64,000 nt of DNA from Fallopia convolvulus (taxonomy: Eukaryota; Streptophyta; Magnoliopsida; Caryophyllales; Polygonaceae). The position numbers were made by a program, and so were the translations under genes. The DNA lies in NCBI GenBank assembly GCA_964016875.1, contig OZ024733.1, positions 9,227,979-9,291,978 on the forward strand. Direction: 5' to 3'. Of this stretch, positions 19,976 through 32,944 are shown piece after piece. The notes beneath the pieces are model-generated. The model searched no databases. It saw only the letters and a program-made list of their open reading frames with translations, and was not told the DNA's origin. Every line of letters begins with the position of its first letter. Within the stretch, counting starts at the first letter, position 1.

Positions 19976-22900
19976 TGTAATATCCGCTAAATTCTAAATA
20001 TAATAAAACGGATATTTATTCCAATAAATCTTTTTCTTCTCTAAAATAGAGAATTTAATAATCTTTATAATCTCATATTATATTATGAAATGTTATAAAA
20101 GTTTACTACAATGACAATTAAGAATTTAATTAAATATATTAAGCAAGTCGGGTAAATATTTAAATATTTTCTCTTAAAAAGAGAGTTTAATTATTTTTAT
20201 AATTTTCATAATAAATTATAAAAATGTTATAAAGGGTTATCAAAGTGACTAATAAAATTTCAAACAAATATAAATCATATTAATTTGGAATTTATAATTA
20301 ATGTAATAATTACAAGGAGGCAAAAATATGAAACAAGGCAAAATAAAAGGGGTCAAGAGCCGGGACTCAATCCGAGACCTCTTGCCCCCTTCCAATGCTC
20401 ACACAAACTCAAACCCGCTGGGCTAATGTAACTTATCTACCCAAATAGGAATTTTATTTCTTTTATCTCCTTCTTTTCTTCTTCTTTTACAAAGAGAGTC
20501 AAATTTGTCTGACTGATTTAACGTAAAGCCAGTGCATGCCTGAGTCTTCCTTCCAAGCTCCAATGTTGCTTCAAAGACCATCCAAGAATCATCATCATCC
20601 TATGTCATCATCAACTAACACAAGTTCCACCAATCTCCTTCAATCTCCCTTCCTTCCATAGGTCAATTTCAACCATGGTGGATCACTAGAGCCTTCCAAT
20701 TTGCCTATTTAAAGGCTGAAAAACTCACTACAATTTCACACAAGCAATTTCCTCTCCTTCTACATCACAAATTCGTCCTAATTTTAACCCAAAATTGCCT
20801 AGAAGTGTTTATACCAAAATTTGATTTTTTTTGAAAAAAATTCACAAAGAAACCTTTGTGCCCCTCCATGGGCCGCCGATCACCAGCAACCTCCGGCCGG
20901 ACCACCCCCAGTGGGCGCGCGTGCCGCCGAGCTGCCTAGAAGGCGCCGCCGCCCCTCTACCGTCGGTGCTTTGCTCGTCCTCCACCATCGTCGTTCTGTC
21001 CAGATTTGTGCGTGAGAGCATTAGGAAAAAGAAAGAAGGAGATGGTGAGTGTTGGGCTATTTTTGTGCTAATTTTTTTGGCCCAAAAATCAAGAATAAGC
21101 CCATCAGATGTAATAAGGGTAAAAGAGAAAGAAGAAGCTCAAACTCGCCCATCTCGATTTCCGAGCCCATTCCGCTCTCGTTTTCGCTCGATATAATTTC
21201 CCGACTCGTGTTCTAAGTTTCTATCTCTTTATAAAATAATTTTACATATATATATTTAAATAAATTCAATAAATATTACAAATGAGCTTCTAAAAAGGAA
21301 ATTATGTAATTAAATTAATTTTCATGCCCATCTAAGAGAAATATAATTGTCAATAAATCATATGTGAATTCCTAGAATATTAATATTCATAACAATGATA
21401 TTTTAAGCATATTAGGTTGTGGATAATTTGAAAAGAATAATAACATGCATGTGGTTTTTATAAAAAGAAATAAATATGGCAAGATATAGAATCATTTCAA
21501 ATAAATTATAAGATTAATATATGTGACTTATAAGCTTGAAATTTATGATTTTGAAAATAATATTAACTTGGGTATATTTTTATTCTAAAATAAAAGGAAT
21601 AGTAAGATAATGAGATTTAATAAAAACTAGGCTCTATTAAAAAGGAAATTAGTCTTGCATGTCTTTTAATCCTATAATATGCTTTGGAATAACATTAGTA
21701 AGATATTTTGAATAAAGTATTTTAATAAGAACAAGTATGGAATTAAATAAATTAAATAAATAATTTTGCATGTGTTTTTACATAAAGAAATACATTATGA
21801 TACACATGAGAAAGTTGTTAAATAAAATCATGAGTTTAAATTATGAGGTTTATATACATGAAAAGTATAATATAAATAATATGATTACCTTACTTGGAGC
21901 TTAAGTTGATGAATAAAAGAACTAGAGCAAGTTGATGGAAAATAATATCTTAAGACTTTTTATAATATAAAAGTGTTTGCATGTCTTTTAATGAGCATAT
22001 GGTATACTTAAGAATATAATGATAAGATATGCTAGTCATAAAAGATATTTTAAGATCAAGAAATGAAATAAAAGAAATATAAGAAGAAAGGTAATGATAT
22101 AATATGATAAGGGCATTATGGACTTTTAATATCATGAGAATGATTTTTATAAGCAAATTGGAAAAAATAAATATGGAAAATATATTTTAATGAACTTTAA
22201 TCAACTTGCATGCCTTGAATAATAAAAGAAGTACTTAATAATATTAAGAAGATATTTTTGTGACCTTAAGTAAATAAAAGGTTATAAATTAATACTTACC
22301 TTAAGTAAATAAATATTTAATAATTTAAATAATATTATGTCTTAATCTTCAAAATCTTATAATACTTAAAATAAAATAAAGTTCTTTTTATAAAGAACAC
22401 TTGGATATTACAATTAAGAAATAATAATAAGGAATATCATTATTTTATCACCTCCACCTAAATTATTATTATAATAATTTAGTATTAGTTTTCTTATAGA
22501 AGAATATAAGAGATATTTAAAACTTTAAGGATTAAAGAAATTCTTATTAAATTTCACTCGTATCTATCATATCGTTAGGTCGAGTTCCGTTCCAACTAAG
22601 GCATCGATTACCGTTCCTTCGTTTGTAAACGCTCGCTAAGCTAAGGCAAGTGGAATTTCTCCTTGTAGCCTCGATATTTCGTTTCCGTGAAATTTTTCGA
22701 TGTTGGGAACAACTTGTTTGCTAATAATAAATGAATCTAGGAATATAGATTGTTAGAAATAACGACCCAATTGTTATCGTTATTCCGCTATTTAATATTC
22801 GATAGGATTATACGTTAGTCTTGTTTGTGACCTTTCTTGTTTAAGATCTCTTTTCGAGATCGGTTTGGATGAATAGTGAGGGGTGCAGGATTAACCCGAC

Positions 22901-24092
22901 ACCTCTATATAACCTACTAAGTCGTATGGCACCATGCCTAAATTCCGCGACTTTACGGATCATGATCAACAATCTGCTCCTGTTCGGAGGAGGGAGGTGC
23001 GCACCCTAGCTAGGTGCCGGAACTTCGTTCCATTAAGTGGACCCGGGCCCATTCATGGCCCCCACACTCTTAAAAATCATTAACGTAAGTGAAAGTTTTA
23101 TCACGACATAAGTTAAGTGCCAAAGCACAATTAAAAGAAACTAAAACCGGGTCGGAATAGTACAACTTGTTTGGAAGACCACCCGACTCCCGGTTCTTTA
23201 AACGATCGTCTTTCCAATCTAAATGCTTACTTGGGCTTGTCTAAGGTGGGCGAGTACTTAAGCGCCTTCGGGCCACCTCCCCTATCTGGAGCACCGAATA
23301 AGATGAGGTTGGTTGAGATCCGACAAGGGCGCGGGAGGTTTTCAAAACTTGTATGAATTAATAACGTTCCCAACATACCTTCCTACTCTAAGAAGTTCTA
23401 TAGTCTCGTAGTTCTTCATTTCGAATTAAGAGTTATCTCATCTCGAGATTTACTCATTCCCGTCCTTAAAGCTCCACATAAAGTTTCTACATCTCAAACA
23501 CATCCCGATAATCTCTCTCGATAAGTTATAAATTACCATATTACCCGTGAGAATTTCCCTTCTCACTTGCTTAGTCTCTTTAGACTAATTCCGCTTTTCC
23601 GCATTTTTGCCTGGTCTTTCTCCCCCTTTGCGACAAATGCCAGACTCTAGGAGGTTCAGATCGAAGCTTTGAACACAAAGTCTAGAAAGTTCGAGACAAG
23701 TTATGCAAGGATAGAAGGTCAAGGCAAGACGACATTGAAGGAAGAAAGGAATGAATTTTCGAAGAGCAAAGCATTCAGAAGATAGTGCACCAGCTCTTCT
23801 ATTTTAACCAAGTAAACCATCATCATATGTGTTGTCTTGAAGAAACATACTTGTATTTTAAATACGCCTTTTCAACCCTTTTTAATATGGGCTTCATTTC
23901 CGCTGCTACATCATTTGTAAACGACTCTCAATGTAATGAACGAATGTTCTTATCAATGAATAAAATTCCGCTTTTAATCATTTCTTCTTTAATTACGTTT
24001 AATTAAATTATTTAAAGCCTTGGGTGACTTTGGACGGTAAAATCCGAGGTCACTGGCAGTAATACCCATCGTTGTAAAATATGGGTGTTACA
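19976..24092 (+). repeat. 3' LTR of the gag-only element
   Basis: 4117 bp, TGTAATATCC...GTGTTACA, uninterrupted. It serves as the empty-site control that shows what the TIR transposon did to the 5' LTR. It holds the damaged tRNA-like stretch near 20345-20430 and a TATA box near 20706. Confidence 0.9.
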
Positions 24093-24478
24093 GGGTTCTT
24101 CTTAATGAACAAAGTGAGTATGAGTGTGTTTAGGGGCTGGAAGATCAAGCAGAGGACAACCATGAGACCTAAGAAGAAGCTGAGGTTCATGCCATGAGAG
24201 AGGAAGGTGAATGCTTTGTTGTGCAACGAACCCTCTTCATGACTGAGAACTCCACTACTCCGAGCCAACGTGAGGTCATTTTCCAAACTCATTGCAAGAT
24301 AAATGACAAGGTATGTGGTGTTATTATTGACTCCGGTTCATGTTGTAATATCATTAATGAAGAGGTAGTCAAGCATTTCTCAATTCCTACTACACCGCAT
24401 CCCACGCCTTATCCTCTATGTTGATTGAATACTAACTCGCCCATCCAAGTCAAGGAAAGGGCTTTTATTGTAATATCT
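24093..24478 (+). pseudogene. CRM-lineage gag-protease relic (continuation)
   Basis: Sequence resumes exactly where the relic at 1087 was cut. It reads EEGECFVVQRTLFMTEN and then the protease active site IIDSGSCCNII near 24330, each matching the intact element at 6748-6905. Stops interrupt the region before the protease, and a TGA follows PYPLC at 24422. The homology ends near 24475, where unrelated sequence begins. Confidence 0.85.
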
Positions 24479-24849
24479 GAGATTATGCTTTTGTTGTTCA
24501 TTTCTCTATGCATTTCATGTATATGCAATAATAATCCCTGCATTTCATTTAAATGAAAACATATGCATCATTCTATTGAGCAGTCTCCAAAAGTAGGTAA
24601 TTTACATATGAAAGTTTGTCCAAAAGTGGATGATCAACAGATTCTTGGATATACTTGCATAAATCTATTGATTAGCCTCTTACTGTTGGTCTACATATAG
24701 TCATTGTCTTGATCTGCAACTTGTTGGATGTCTTGTTCTGCACCTTGTTGAGTGTCTTGGTCTGCAAATGTTGCTTCAGTCCCTTATGCATCTTGATTTC
24801 CATGGATTTTGTCCCATGCATATGCTTCCATAATTGCCCACATTGGTGC
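24479..24849. other. Unassigned segment between the CRM relic and the mariner transposase
   Basis: It opens with TGTAATATCTGAG, which resembles the first bases of the Tekay-like LTRs, but the resemblance does not continue. The rest contains no coding frame. It may be the 3' flank of the mariner element. Confidence 0.3.
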
Positions 24850-26277
24850 TTGAACTTGATTTGGTAGATTCCCCTAAGCTCTTAAATTGTTCTTGCCCAC
24901 ATGTGGCAAATCATAATCATTGCTTCCCTTGACCTTGAGTATCTCATTGATAACATATTGCAATGTTATCCATACATTACCTAAAGTTATTGGTTTTAGC
25001 TCATAAAATGCTTGATTTACAACCGCTAACATGTGATCAATGGTCTTTGGAATCTTCTTGTGCATTAATGATTGAATGCTCTTGAAAAAATCTAGATCCA
25101 ATATGTTTAAATCTGGACTGTTTGATGGTTGTTCAAGTAAAATGAATGTGAATCCATCTTGTTGATATACTTGTTGCCATTCTGGATCCTCTTAAGTGAT
25201 GTGGGCTTGCATTGTCTTGTTGGATGAATATGACCTTCTGTACTGCATCTTGTGGCCATTTCTCCTTTATAGCTGGAACTATTTGATCAATAAGCATGCG
25301 CCTTGTGACATTCTTGTTGACTGATTCAATAAGCTTTGTGGCTATTGTCCCCTTTTCTTTGTTTTTGGATTTTCTCTTGGCTGGTTCTTGGTATGTGAAT
25401 GGGAATATTCTTATCTTTCTATCAAATGTACATTGTCCCTCTGAATTGAACCTAGGCCTAGATATTGCAGCTGTGAACATAACTTTGGAAATGAAACTTG
25501 CTTGAGCTAACGGCTCTATATTTGCCTCTCTCATTTTGTGCTAGATACACTCTTTGTGTCTTCTTACTCAAATGAAACCACTTCTCGTCTATGTGCACAA
25601 ATCAAACATGGAATAATATTCTCTCTTGCTTTCTAGTGTACTCCCATTTAATAAACTCAATACCCATGCTACCCATGTTGTCATATTTGCACCCTTCAAT
25701 CTTGGATGTAGTGGATTAGTATATGGCTTTATTGCTTTTCTTTGCACCAATATGTGGATTGCACTTTTTGATATGTTAAGTTGGACTACTAAATCCCTCA
25801 TGCATGATCTGTCCCCTATGTTGATTGTTGTGATTGCACTACTATCTACTTGAAACCTCTTTCTACCACACTTGTGATAAGTTGTACTGAAATTTGGCCT
25901 TTGCATTGATTCTTCTTTTGCTTGGATGTCTTCCATAGTCTTAAAATTGTTCTTGAAGACGCGTTAAACTGAACTGCAACATCCTTGAATGCATTCTTTG
26001 GCAGTTGTCCCCCATTTGCAATGTGTAAATGCTTCATTAAGATTTGCATTTTTTTATCACTGCTGAGCCTGGTTTTGTATGGATGAAGATGCTGTGTTGA
26101 TTCTGGTATGTTTTTCCCTTCTTCTGGTTGATGCTGATTTGTTCCCTGGTTGAGTTCATGATGAATTGCATCTTGTTCAAAGTCACATGCTAGCTTCAGA
26201 TAAAAATCAAAATGTCCTTGCTCATTAAATGCATCATCTAGAAGTGGGAGTTCGTTGAGGTTAAATGCTGAAGCCAT
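24850..26277 (-). pseudogene. Plant mariner-like (DD39D) transposase pseudogene
   Basis: Translated on the minus strand in several frames, this reads as a plant mariner transposase. The N-terminal helix-turn-helix part starts at ATG 26277. CGRKRF and LNISKSAIH follow (second HTH). The first catalytic aspartate is in HIDEKWF (about 25575), the second in FIQQDNA (about 25235) and the third in SPDLNILDLDFF (about 25105). The C-terminal part is SIQSLMHKK... ILKVKGSNDYDLPH. Frameshifts near 25890, 25570 and 25160 break it. Terminal inverted repeats and TA duplications could not be located with confidence. Confidence 0.85.
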
Positions 26278-26620
26278 ATCACCATGCAGTGATGCAGCTA
26301 ATAAATGAAGCTTCTTTTCTTTTTCTGAAAATTCTCTTTTTTTTTGGTTTGGAAGTTGTAAATGGTGTAATGAACGAATCTAAAATATAAAGGGTATTTT
26401 TTGGATGTCTTAAAGAAGACAGTGAAGCCTGGTTGGGGGGAGGGGATTTGTGTGTTAATTATCTTGCATTTCTATTAGTTTGGATGAATTGCAAGCTCCT
26501 ATTGGTTGTATATTTAGTTGGAGGATTGCCCTCGTAAAGGCATTTGAAAAAGCAAATTGTAACTGTGTAATTGTAACTGTGTCAAAAGTTTATTTTTAGG
26601 ATCCGTTTACGGAAAATCTT

Positions 26621-26820
26621 TATGCACACAATTTTTTCGCTTGGCGCACACGAATTTAGGCGCTTTATGAAGCGTCTCGCTATATGAATCGTTTAACTAA
26701 CGGGTACCTACTAGCGAGGAGAAAGGATCGAGGTAAACCAAAACGCTTTAAACGCTTTATGAAGCGTCTCGATTTATCAATCGTAATTAAAACGATACAT
26801 AAAGCGACTCGTTTCTCTTT
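26621..26820 (+). repeat. Left terminal and subterminal repeats of the MULE
   Basis: About 55 bp of TIR, then CGCTTTATGAAGCG at 26661-26674 and 26753-26766, followed by a related ATAAAGCGACTCG. These are likely transposase-binding sites, by analogy with other MULEs. Confidence 0.65.
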
Positions 26821-26942
26821 CCGGCTAAATGTCGTAAGAGAAGGCCATACTTCTTCTCTCGTGGTTGTAATTGTTCTACTTCGGGCCCAGCGAAGGCACT
26901 CTTCCCGCCTTATTCTCTCTCAAATCTGAGTAGATATAGGCA

Positions 26943-29900
26943 ATGGTACGTTTTCGAGGTCTCAGTCGGGCTCTTCGTGGCAGAGGTCGTGTGGGGCACA
27001 TACAATCGCCGGCGGAGGGGATGGGACTGGTGGTGAATTCGGATCATTGGTTGATGCAGGTATGCAAATTGATTAATGTGTAGGTTTGATGTTGTGGTTG
27101 AATGGATTTTCAATTGAAACCCTAAAAAACTCACTGATTTCGAAAAAGTAGTGAACAGATGTGGAGAATGATTAGGGAAATGCAATTGATATGCAAAAAG
27201 GTATGTACAACTTGTAAGGAGAATTCTTAGTTGACTTCAGTTGATATGTGAACAATGTGTAGCATCTGAATTGGGCAAAAAGTACTAGTATGACTGTTGA
27301 TAAGTGTAATATTGAACAAGTACGTATTGATGGTGTAGTCAGTTTTTGATGTTGGATTTGGGTTCCTTGAATGGGTATTGTGGTGTTTGTTGCATCATTA
27401 TGGAATTGTGTATGAAGCTGTTGTTCAAATAGTGCTAAATGCATTGCTAATTCAAACTGAACATAAACAGTAGCTAGTAAATTGCAAATCAACTGGAAAT
27501 AGAAATGATAGATGATTCTTAGCAGTGGCTCATGTATCTAATCAATTTTTGATAATTTGGTGTATTTATTCAGTGAGAAAGAGATTCTAAAAAGAAAAAA
27601 AATTTCTAGACTTTCTTTACACACTATAATTTAGTCTTTACACACTTTGATGGTGTAACCTGATGGTTTAGTTAGTTTTTATTCTCTTCCAGAAAAAATC
27701 TGTTGAGTATTGCTGTGTAGACAGTTTGGTATGTTGTACTTTATTATTCAGAAACACAAGGGGGACCTATTGGTTATAGTAGTTTGGTGTAGTAAGTTTG
27801 GTATGCTGGTCACTGATGAATTATTTCCCTACTGATTGTATTGTGTTTGTGTCATCCATTTGGAGAATGTGAGTTAAAGTACGATGTGTTGTTCATTAAG
27901 TCATCAGTTTAGGTGATCTTGGTTGTAGAATTTGCATTGGTAGATTATATTTTCCAAGAAGAATGTGATAAAATTAAGAATGACATAAACTTTTTATAGA
28001 GGGTTATAGGAATCTAAAACATAAATGATTTCAATATCTTGAAAGGATACATTTTTATAGAGACATATGTGAGAAGTAAAGTATGTGGAAAAGGCATATC
28101 AAACCTCATCAGAAGAGTACTCCAACATGACATTTGCTCCAAGAAATAGGCATACTGAATCGGATTCCTCAATGTAGGCTTGTGAATATATTCCCTCAGA
28201 AACTTCAAAATCAGCAATTAGTGCCTGTAAAGTATGTAGTTGACTAAAGTATACGAGATTCAAATTAGTGTGTAACATAACATTATTCTTGTTTGCACTT
28301 AACAACACTTGATGGCAGATATATAGTGATTGCATAAAGGTTTTTTGGCATCTCATTCATATGAAGGACTATATTGTAATAAGGGCTTTGTTCAAAAAAT
28401 TTAAAAAAAACAGCCAGGATTTAGAAGAAAGTGAAATACACATCATGACAGAATGCTCTTCACAGATGCTGATATAGTCGGTTAACCTTCTAGAAGAAAG
28501 AATACCTTATGAATAATCAGCCAGGTTTTTTGGCATCTCATTGATCTAAAGGAAAAGTTCTTGCTTTCTCCTCCTGATTTTTCATTTACTATTTCAGTCT
28601 TTCATATCAAAGTATGAGTAAATTGAAGTGTACCTCTTCTCTGATGTAATAATAATGTACCTTAGGGAATCAAGTTTCCAAAATATGGATCCTATTGAAG
28701 GCCTAAAAAGGCTGTAAAAAAGATTTTTATGCATCATCTGTCATTATTTTGTTTGACTGCCTTCTTAACCTTGAAGATCATTTTGCCATGTGTTTTTCAT
28801 TCTTTCTGATTTGCTTTTGCTTTGAGCTCTTTGCTGTTGTCATGTGTTTTTCATTTTACTGATTGGTAACAAGATCATTTTGCCATGTGTTTTTCATTCT
28901 TTCTGATTTGCTTTTGCTTTGAGCGCTTTGTTGTTGTCATGTGTTTTTCATTTTACTGATTGGTAACAAGATCATTTTGCCATAGTTTACAAGGTTGGCA
29001 ACAGAGGAACATATCTTTGCTAGGAACAAGAACAAAGAATGAGAAATGATAGAATGTTGTATGTAATTTACAAAGTTTGAATGTTGTTTGATAGTTGGTC
29101 AATAAATTGAGTCCATTTACTGTAATTAAGACTGATCTTTGTATAATGGATGGTTCATATTATTTACAAAAGCATACTACTTCACTTTAATTTAGACTGA
29201 TCTTAGTAGAATGCTACTTCAAATTATAATATATAGTTATTCTCTTCTTGAACAGTGGTTGACGCCCGTAATGTAGTGGCGGCTGGTGATGGCGATGGCG
29301 GTAGTTGTATTGGAGAGAGGCGGGAGGATGGTGTTGGGACTGATGGCGGACCCACCGGTGCGGTTGGTGATGTGATGGTAGAGGATGTTCATGTGGGTGA
29401 AGTAGGAGTTTCTACCGCTGAGGTTATGGAAACTAGTGGGGATTCATCACCTCATATGGCTACAGGCACGGACTTTAGAGCGGATTGGTGGGGCAAGTCA
29501 GGCATGTCGGTACGTATTTAAATTGCATACATGAAATTAATATTTAAATTTTCATATATATTGTTCGTATATCGTATGCATATGAAAATAGTTAATTTAA
29601 AGAAATTTTGTAGAATGAAATGAAAAGTAATGAAGATAGAATTGTAAATTAAAAATATAAAAGTAAAAGAAATGAATGAAAAGATAAATGAATTAGAATA
29701 CGAATAATTATATGTGTAAAATAGTTGAGTAAAAAACGATAAGTGGGAATTATAACATAAATTGTGAAAATGAAAAAAACTAAAATTAATGGAACACATA
29801 AATAGATGTTTCAGGAGAGGCTTAATGCCTTGCCTAGTCCCGTCCCGCTGAAGAAGCCGAGGACGAGGTCGGCGAAGCGTCGACGTATATTGCAGTCGGA

Positions 29901-31952
29901 GCGTGCTGAGGCTGTGGCCCCGAAGAAGAGGGTTAGGAAGCCAAAAGTGGCAGACACTCTTATTTCAGAGCTTCAGAGAGATGCCCCGACCCCTCCTATT
30001 GGAGATAGTCAGATTTGTGAGGACATCGGTATGTCTGCCCCCGTGGAGACTGCTGAGGATCTTGCGAGGGACATTGATGTGACCCCTCGGGTCGAAGACC
30101 CTCCATTGTCACAGGCTTCGGACCCGCTTAAGGAGGGTGACCCGACCCCACCTTCTATTTCACAGCCTGTAGATGATCTAGTTTCCGACCCCATTCAGGA
30201 GGGTGACCCGACCCCACCTTCTGCTTCACAGCCTGTAGGTGAGCTAGTTTCCGACCCCATTGATGACCGTGTCCCGACCCCACCTTCTGCTTCACAGCCT
30301 GTAGGTGATCTTGTTTCCGACCCCATTCAGGAGCGTGTACTGACCCCTCCTCCCACTTCACAGATGCTAGTCGATGACACTTCCGATCCCCGTCATGAGG
30401 ATGTCTCAACCCCTATTTTACATTCACACCCTTCAGATTCCCATCATATTGAGTCAGTACAGGAGCGTGTCCCGACCCCTACTCATCAATCTTCACAGCC
30501 TCCGGATGACCACATTTCCGACCCCATTCAGGAGCGCGGACCCACCCATCCTCCACCCGGACCTCAGGATAGTCATCCCCCGGCTAGACATGCGCCTGCA
30601 CCAGTTGCTCATGAGGTAGACATGTGGCAGCCTGGAGGCCCACGTTTGCTTGACCTCCTTCGAGACTATCCTTCTCATGTTGCAGCATCGATCTGGAGGT
30701 GGACAGAAGCGGCTGTACCGGGGGTTGAAGGAGTCGTCATTGAGGATAAGTTGGTAAGCTTAATTAAAATGAATGTAATTAAATATTATTAATTTGAAGT
30801 AATACGATTGATTTAGTATTATATATTTATTTTAATGTAGTGGCGGAAGGTTGTGAAGGCTTATTCACGTCCTATGGTATGGCGTGAGATCCGGCCTTAT
30901 ATGGTTGATGGGCTAGGTACGTGGTGGGCCCTTGCACAGCAGACCGGACTTGCTCGTCTTGCGATTCCTGATTATCGAGGCAGTGACCATGTCATCATCA
31001 GCATTTATTGAGCGTTGGTATCCAGAGACCAACAGTTTTCACTTCCCTTGGGGCGAGATGACGATCACGCTCCACGATATTGAGCACATTATGCGCTTGC
31101 CGATCGATGGAGTGCAGCTTGCGCCGCATATACCTGCTGACGATTTCATGCCTCGCGTTATGCGTGTGTTAGGGCTTACCTCTGAGGCATACGCTCGGTA
31201 CAGTGGTGGTGGTATACTTATTACTGAGTTGAAGGCGCTTGTGATGAGGATGATCGCAGAGAGAGCGGACAGTGGTCATATAGCCTCTGCTTATTTATTG
31301 TGGGTTGTTGGTCAGACAGTGTTCTGTGACAAGAGCACAAACAAGGTGAAGTTGCATTATTTACACGCACTGCTAGACCTCAACCTCACGACTGGATATG
31401 CATGGGGGGTTGCAACATTGGCATTTTATACCGTCAGCTGGGAATGGCATCTCGAGCCGACATCACGACTGTAGGAGGTTGTATCATCATTCTCAGGGTA
31501 CGACATGTATATACGTATATTTATTTGATTATGTGTTGATATGTTTAAAATGTAGGTATTAATTTGAATTGAATTTTTGCAGCATTGGATATGGAATTAC
31601 TTCCGTCAGTTTCGAGGGCATGCAGTGCTCAATGTTGACCTTCTTATGGATGATCGAGCGGGTGTCTGAGATCAGACGGCTCCGCGTTCGGCGCACAAGT
31701 GTCCTTTGCGCCTAGTTGAGGTTCGGAGGGTTTTGGACCGTGTTCGCGCTGATGAGGTAAAATGATGTAATAGAACGTAATTGTCATGTATGAAATTGTA
31801 ATAATTGCATCCTAAACTGGTTCGTTTATTGATTATAGGTTTTATGGTCGCCATGGGGCTTGGAATTGGATTTTGAGACGACGTACCGGATGTCGAGGTA
31901 TCGCGGCGTTATTCAGTGCTTCGATATAAGGGAGGTGTACTTGACGTTCTGA
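26943..31952 (+). pseudogene. Plant mobile domain (PMD) gene of the MULE, broken
   Basis: Exons by splice sites and frame: 26943-27059 (MVRFRGLSRALRGRGR, the usual start of such proteins), 29256-29509, 29815-30753 (basic KRRR/KKRVRK segment, then proline-rich repeats of about 30 residues such as PTPPSASQPVG), 30841-31497, 31583-31756 and 31839-31952. The PMD core (aminotransferase-like plant mobile domain, as in MAIN/MAIL1 proteins) spans the last three: TGLARLAIPDY, AFIERWYPETNSFHFPWGEMTITL, and LGMASRADITTVGG. A frameshift near 30990 and a compensating one in a T run at 31424 disrupt it, a TGA replaces a tryptophan codon near 31664, and exon 1 does not join exon 2 in phase. The C-terminus ends early. 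Role of PMD in MULEs is unknown. Confidence 0.75.
28776..28985 (+). repeat. 97-bp tandem duplication in a MULE intron
   Basis: GATCATTTTGCCATGTG starts at 28776 and 28873, and a partial third copy starts at 28970. The two full units differ at only a few bases. Confidence 0.8.
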
Positions 31953-32944
31953 ATTTCGTTGGTTGATTTTAGCGAAAGAATTAGGCGGATCGGAGGAGGA
32001 ATGGGAGCGAGTGATTCTAAACGAGAGTTGATTAGGAGATGGACAGTGTGATCGATTTTGAATGTGAAGATGTATCAAGAAGGAGAAGGAGGTGAATTTA
32101 GTTGATGTGAGATCCATATCTTCTCTTGTATTCTTTTGTTGGGGTGCATTTCTTCTCATATGTAATATGAGGCGTCCTCCTCATTGTTGTATTATTTGAT
32201 ATCTTATATATGTGATGATGATTGATAAGAGCAGAGTTGCATTTAAACCAATTTGGAGTCTACGAAATAGATACATTTAAAGAGTGAAAGATGGGGATTG
32301 CAACTTTGTTGGAAAATTATTTCAATTTACTTCAATTCCTACTTTATTACAAAGAGATGCTTTCAACACTTGTCAGTACTTTGACCTGGTTTTTGACCAC
32401 TCCTTTGTAAAGCAAAAGCCATGGATTCACTATCTGCCTTGTTAGCAGCACTTATGCTCCTCTATTGCTCTTCTTGTAGGATCATTTGATATACTTCACC
32501 TAGACTTGGGGGTGGGTTCATAATTAAGACACTTCCTCCAATAGCATTGTAGTTGTAAATATAAAAACAGCAAGGAGAAATTAAACCAAAACATGAAGGT
32601 TTGATAAAACAAAATCACATCTCCACATTATTATGTTAACAAGGCCTTCCTTACAGAAGATTTTCAGTAAGAATTATTCATTCAAAACTGAACTAAAACT
32701 AAAAAAATTCTAAACTACCTTCATTGAAGTGTATGAGGACAGGCTTTCAGGCACTGATCGGATGCACATCACTGAGATGGTGTTTGATTCCTGAGGAAAT
32801 TACAGCATAATTCAAGTTAGTCATTACTTCATACTACTCTGCATTCGCCATAATTCAAGTTAGGCACTGATCGGATCCACAACACTGAGATGCTTACAAC
32901 GTCATAGCACTGCATTCGCCATGCCTGAAATGTTCAACATTTTT
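31953..32944. other. Spacer between the convergent MULE genes
   Basis: About 1 kb, AT-rich, without a supportable gene. It probably holds the 3' untranslated region of the PMD gene. The sequence CAACACTGAGATG / CATCACTGAGATG with GCATTCGCCAT is repeated near 32770-32930. Confidence 0.5.

Larger units (their letters stand above)
1088..24092 (+). mobile_element. Gag-only LTR retrotransposon with 4.1-kb LTRs (TR-GAG-like, Tekay-like LTRs)
   Basis: The LTRs start TG(T/A)AATATCCGC and end GGTGTTACA. They lie at 1088-15801 (interrupted by a DNA transposon at 3367-13998) and 19976-24092. Without the insertion the 5' copy is about 4.08 kb, against 4.12 kb for the 3' copy. An initiator-tRNA-Met primer site follows the 5' LTR and a purine tract precedes the 3' LTR. 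The 4.2-kb interior holds only a broken gag, with no protease, reverse transcriptase or integrase, so mobility must have depended on enzymes from a related element. Flanks GGCTT and GGGTT fit a 5-bp target duplication with one change. It inserted into the CRM-like gag at the zinc knuckle. The two LTRs differ at scattered sites and by a roughly 40-bp indel, so this is not a very recent insertion. Confidence 0.85.
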
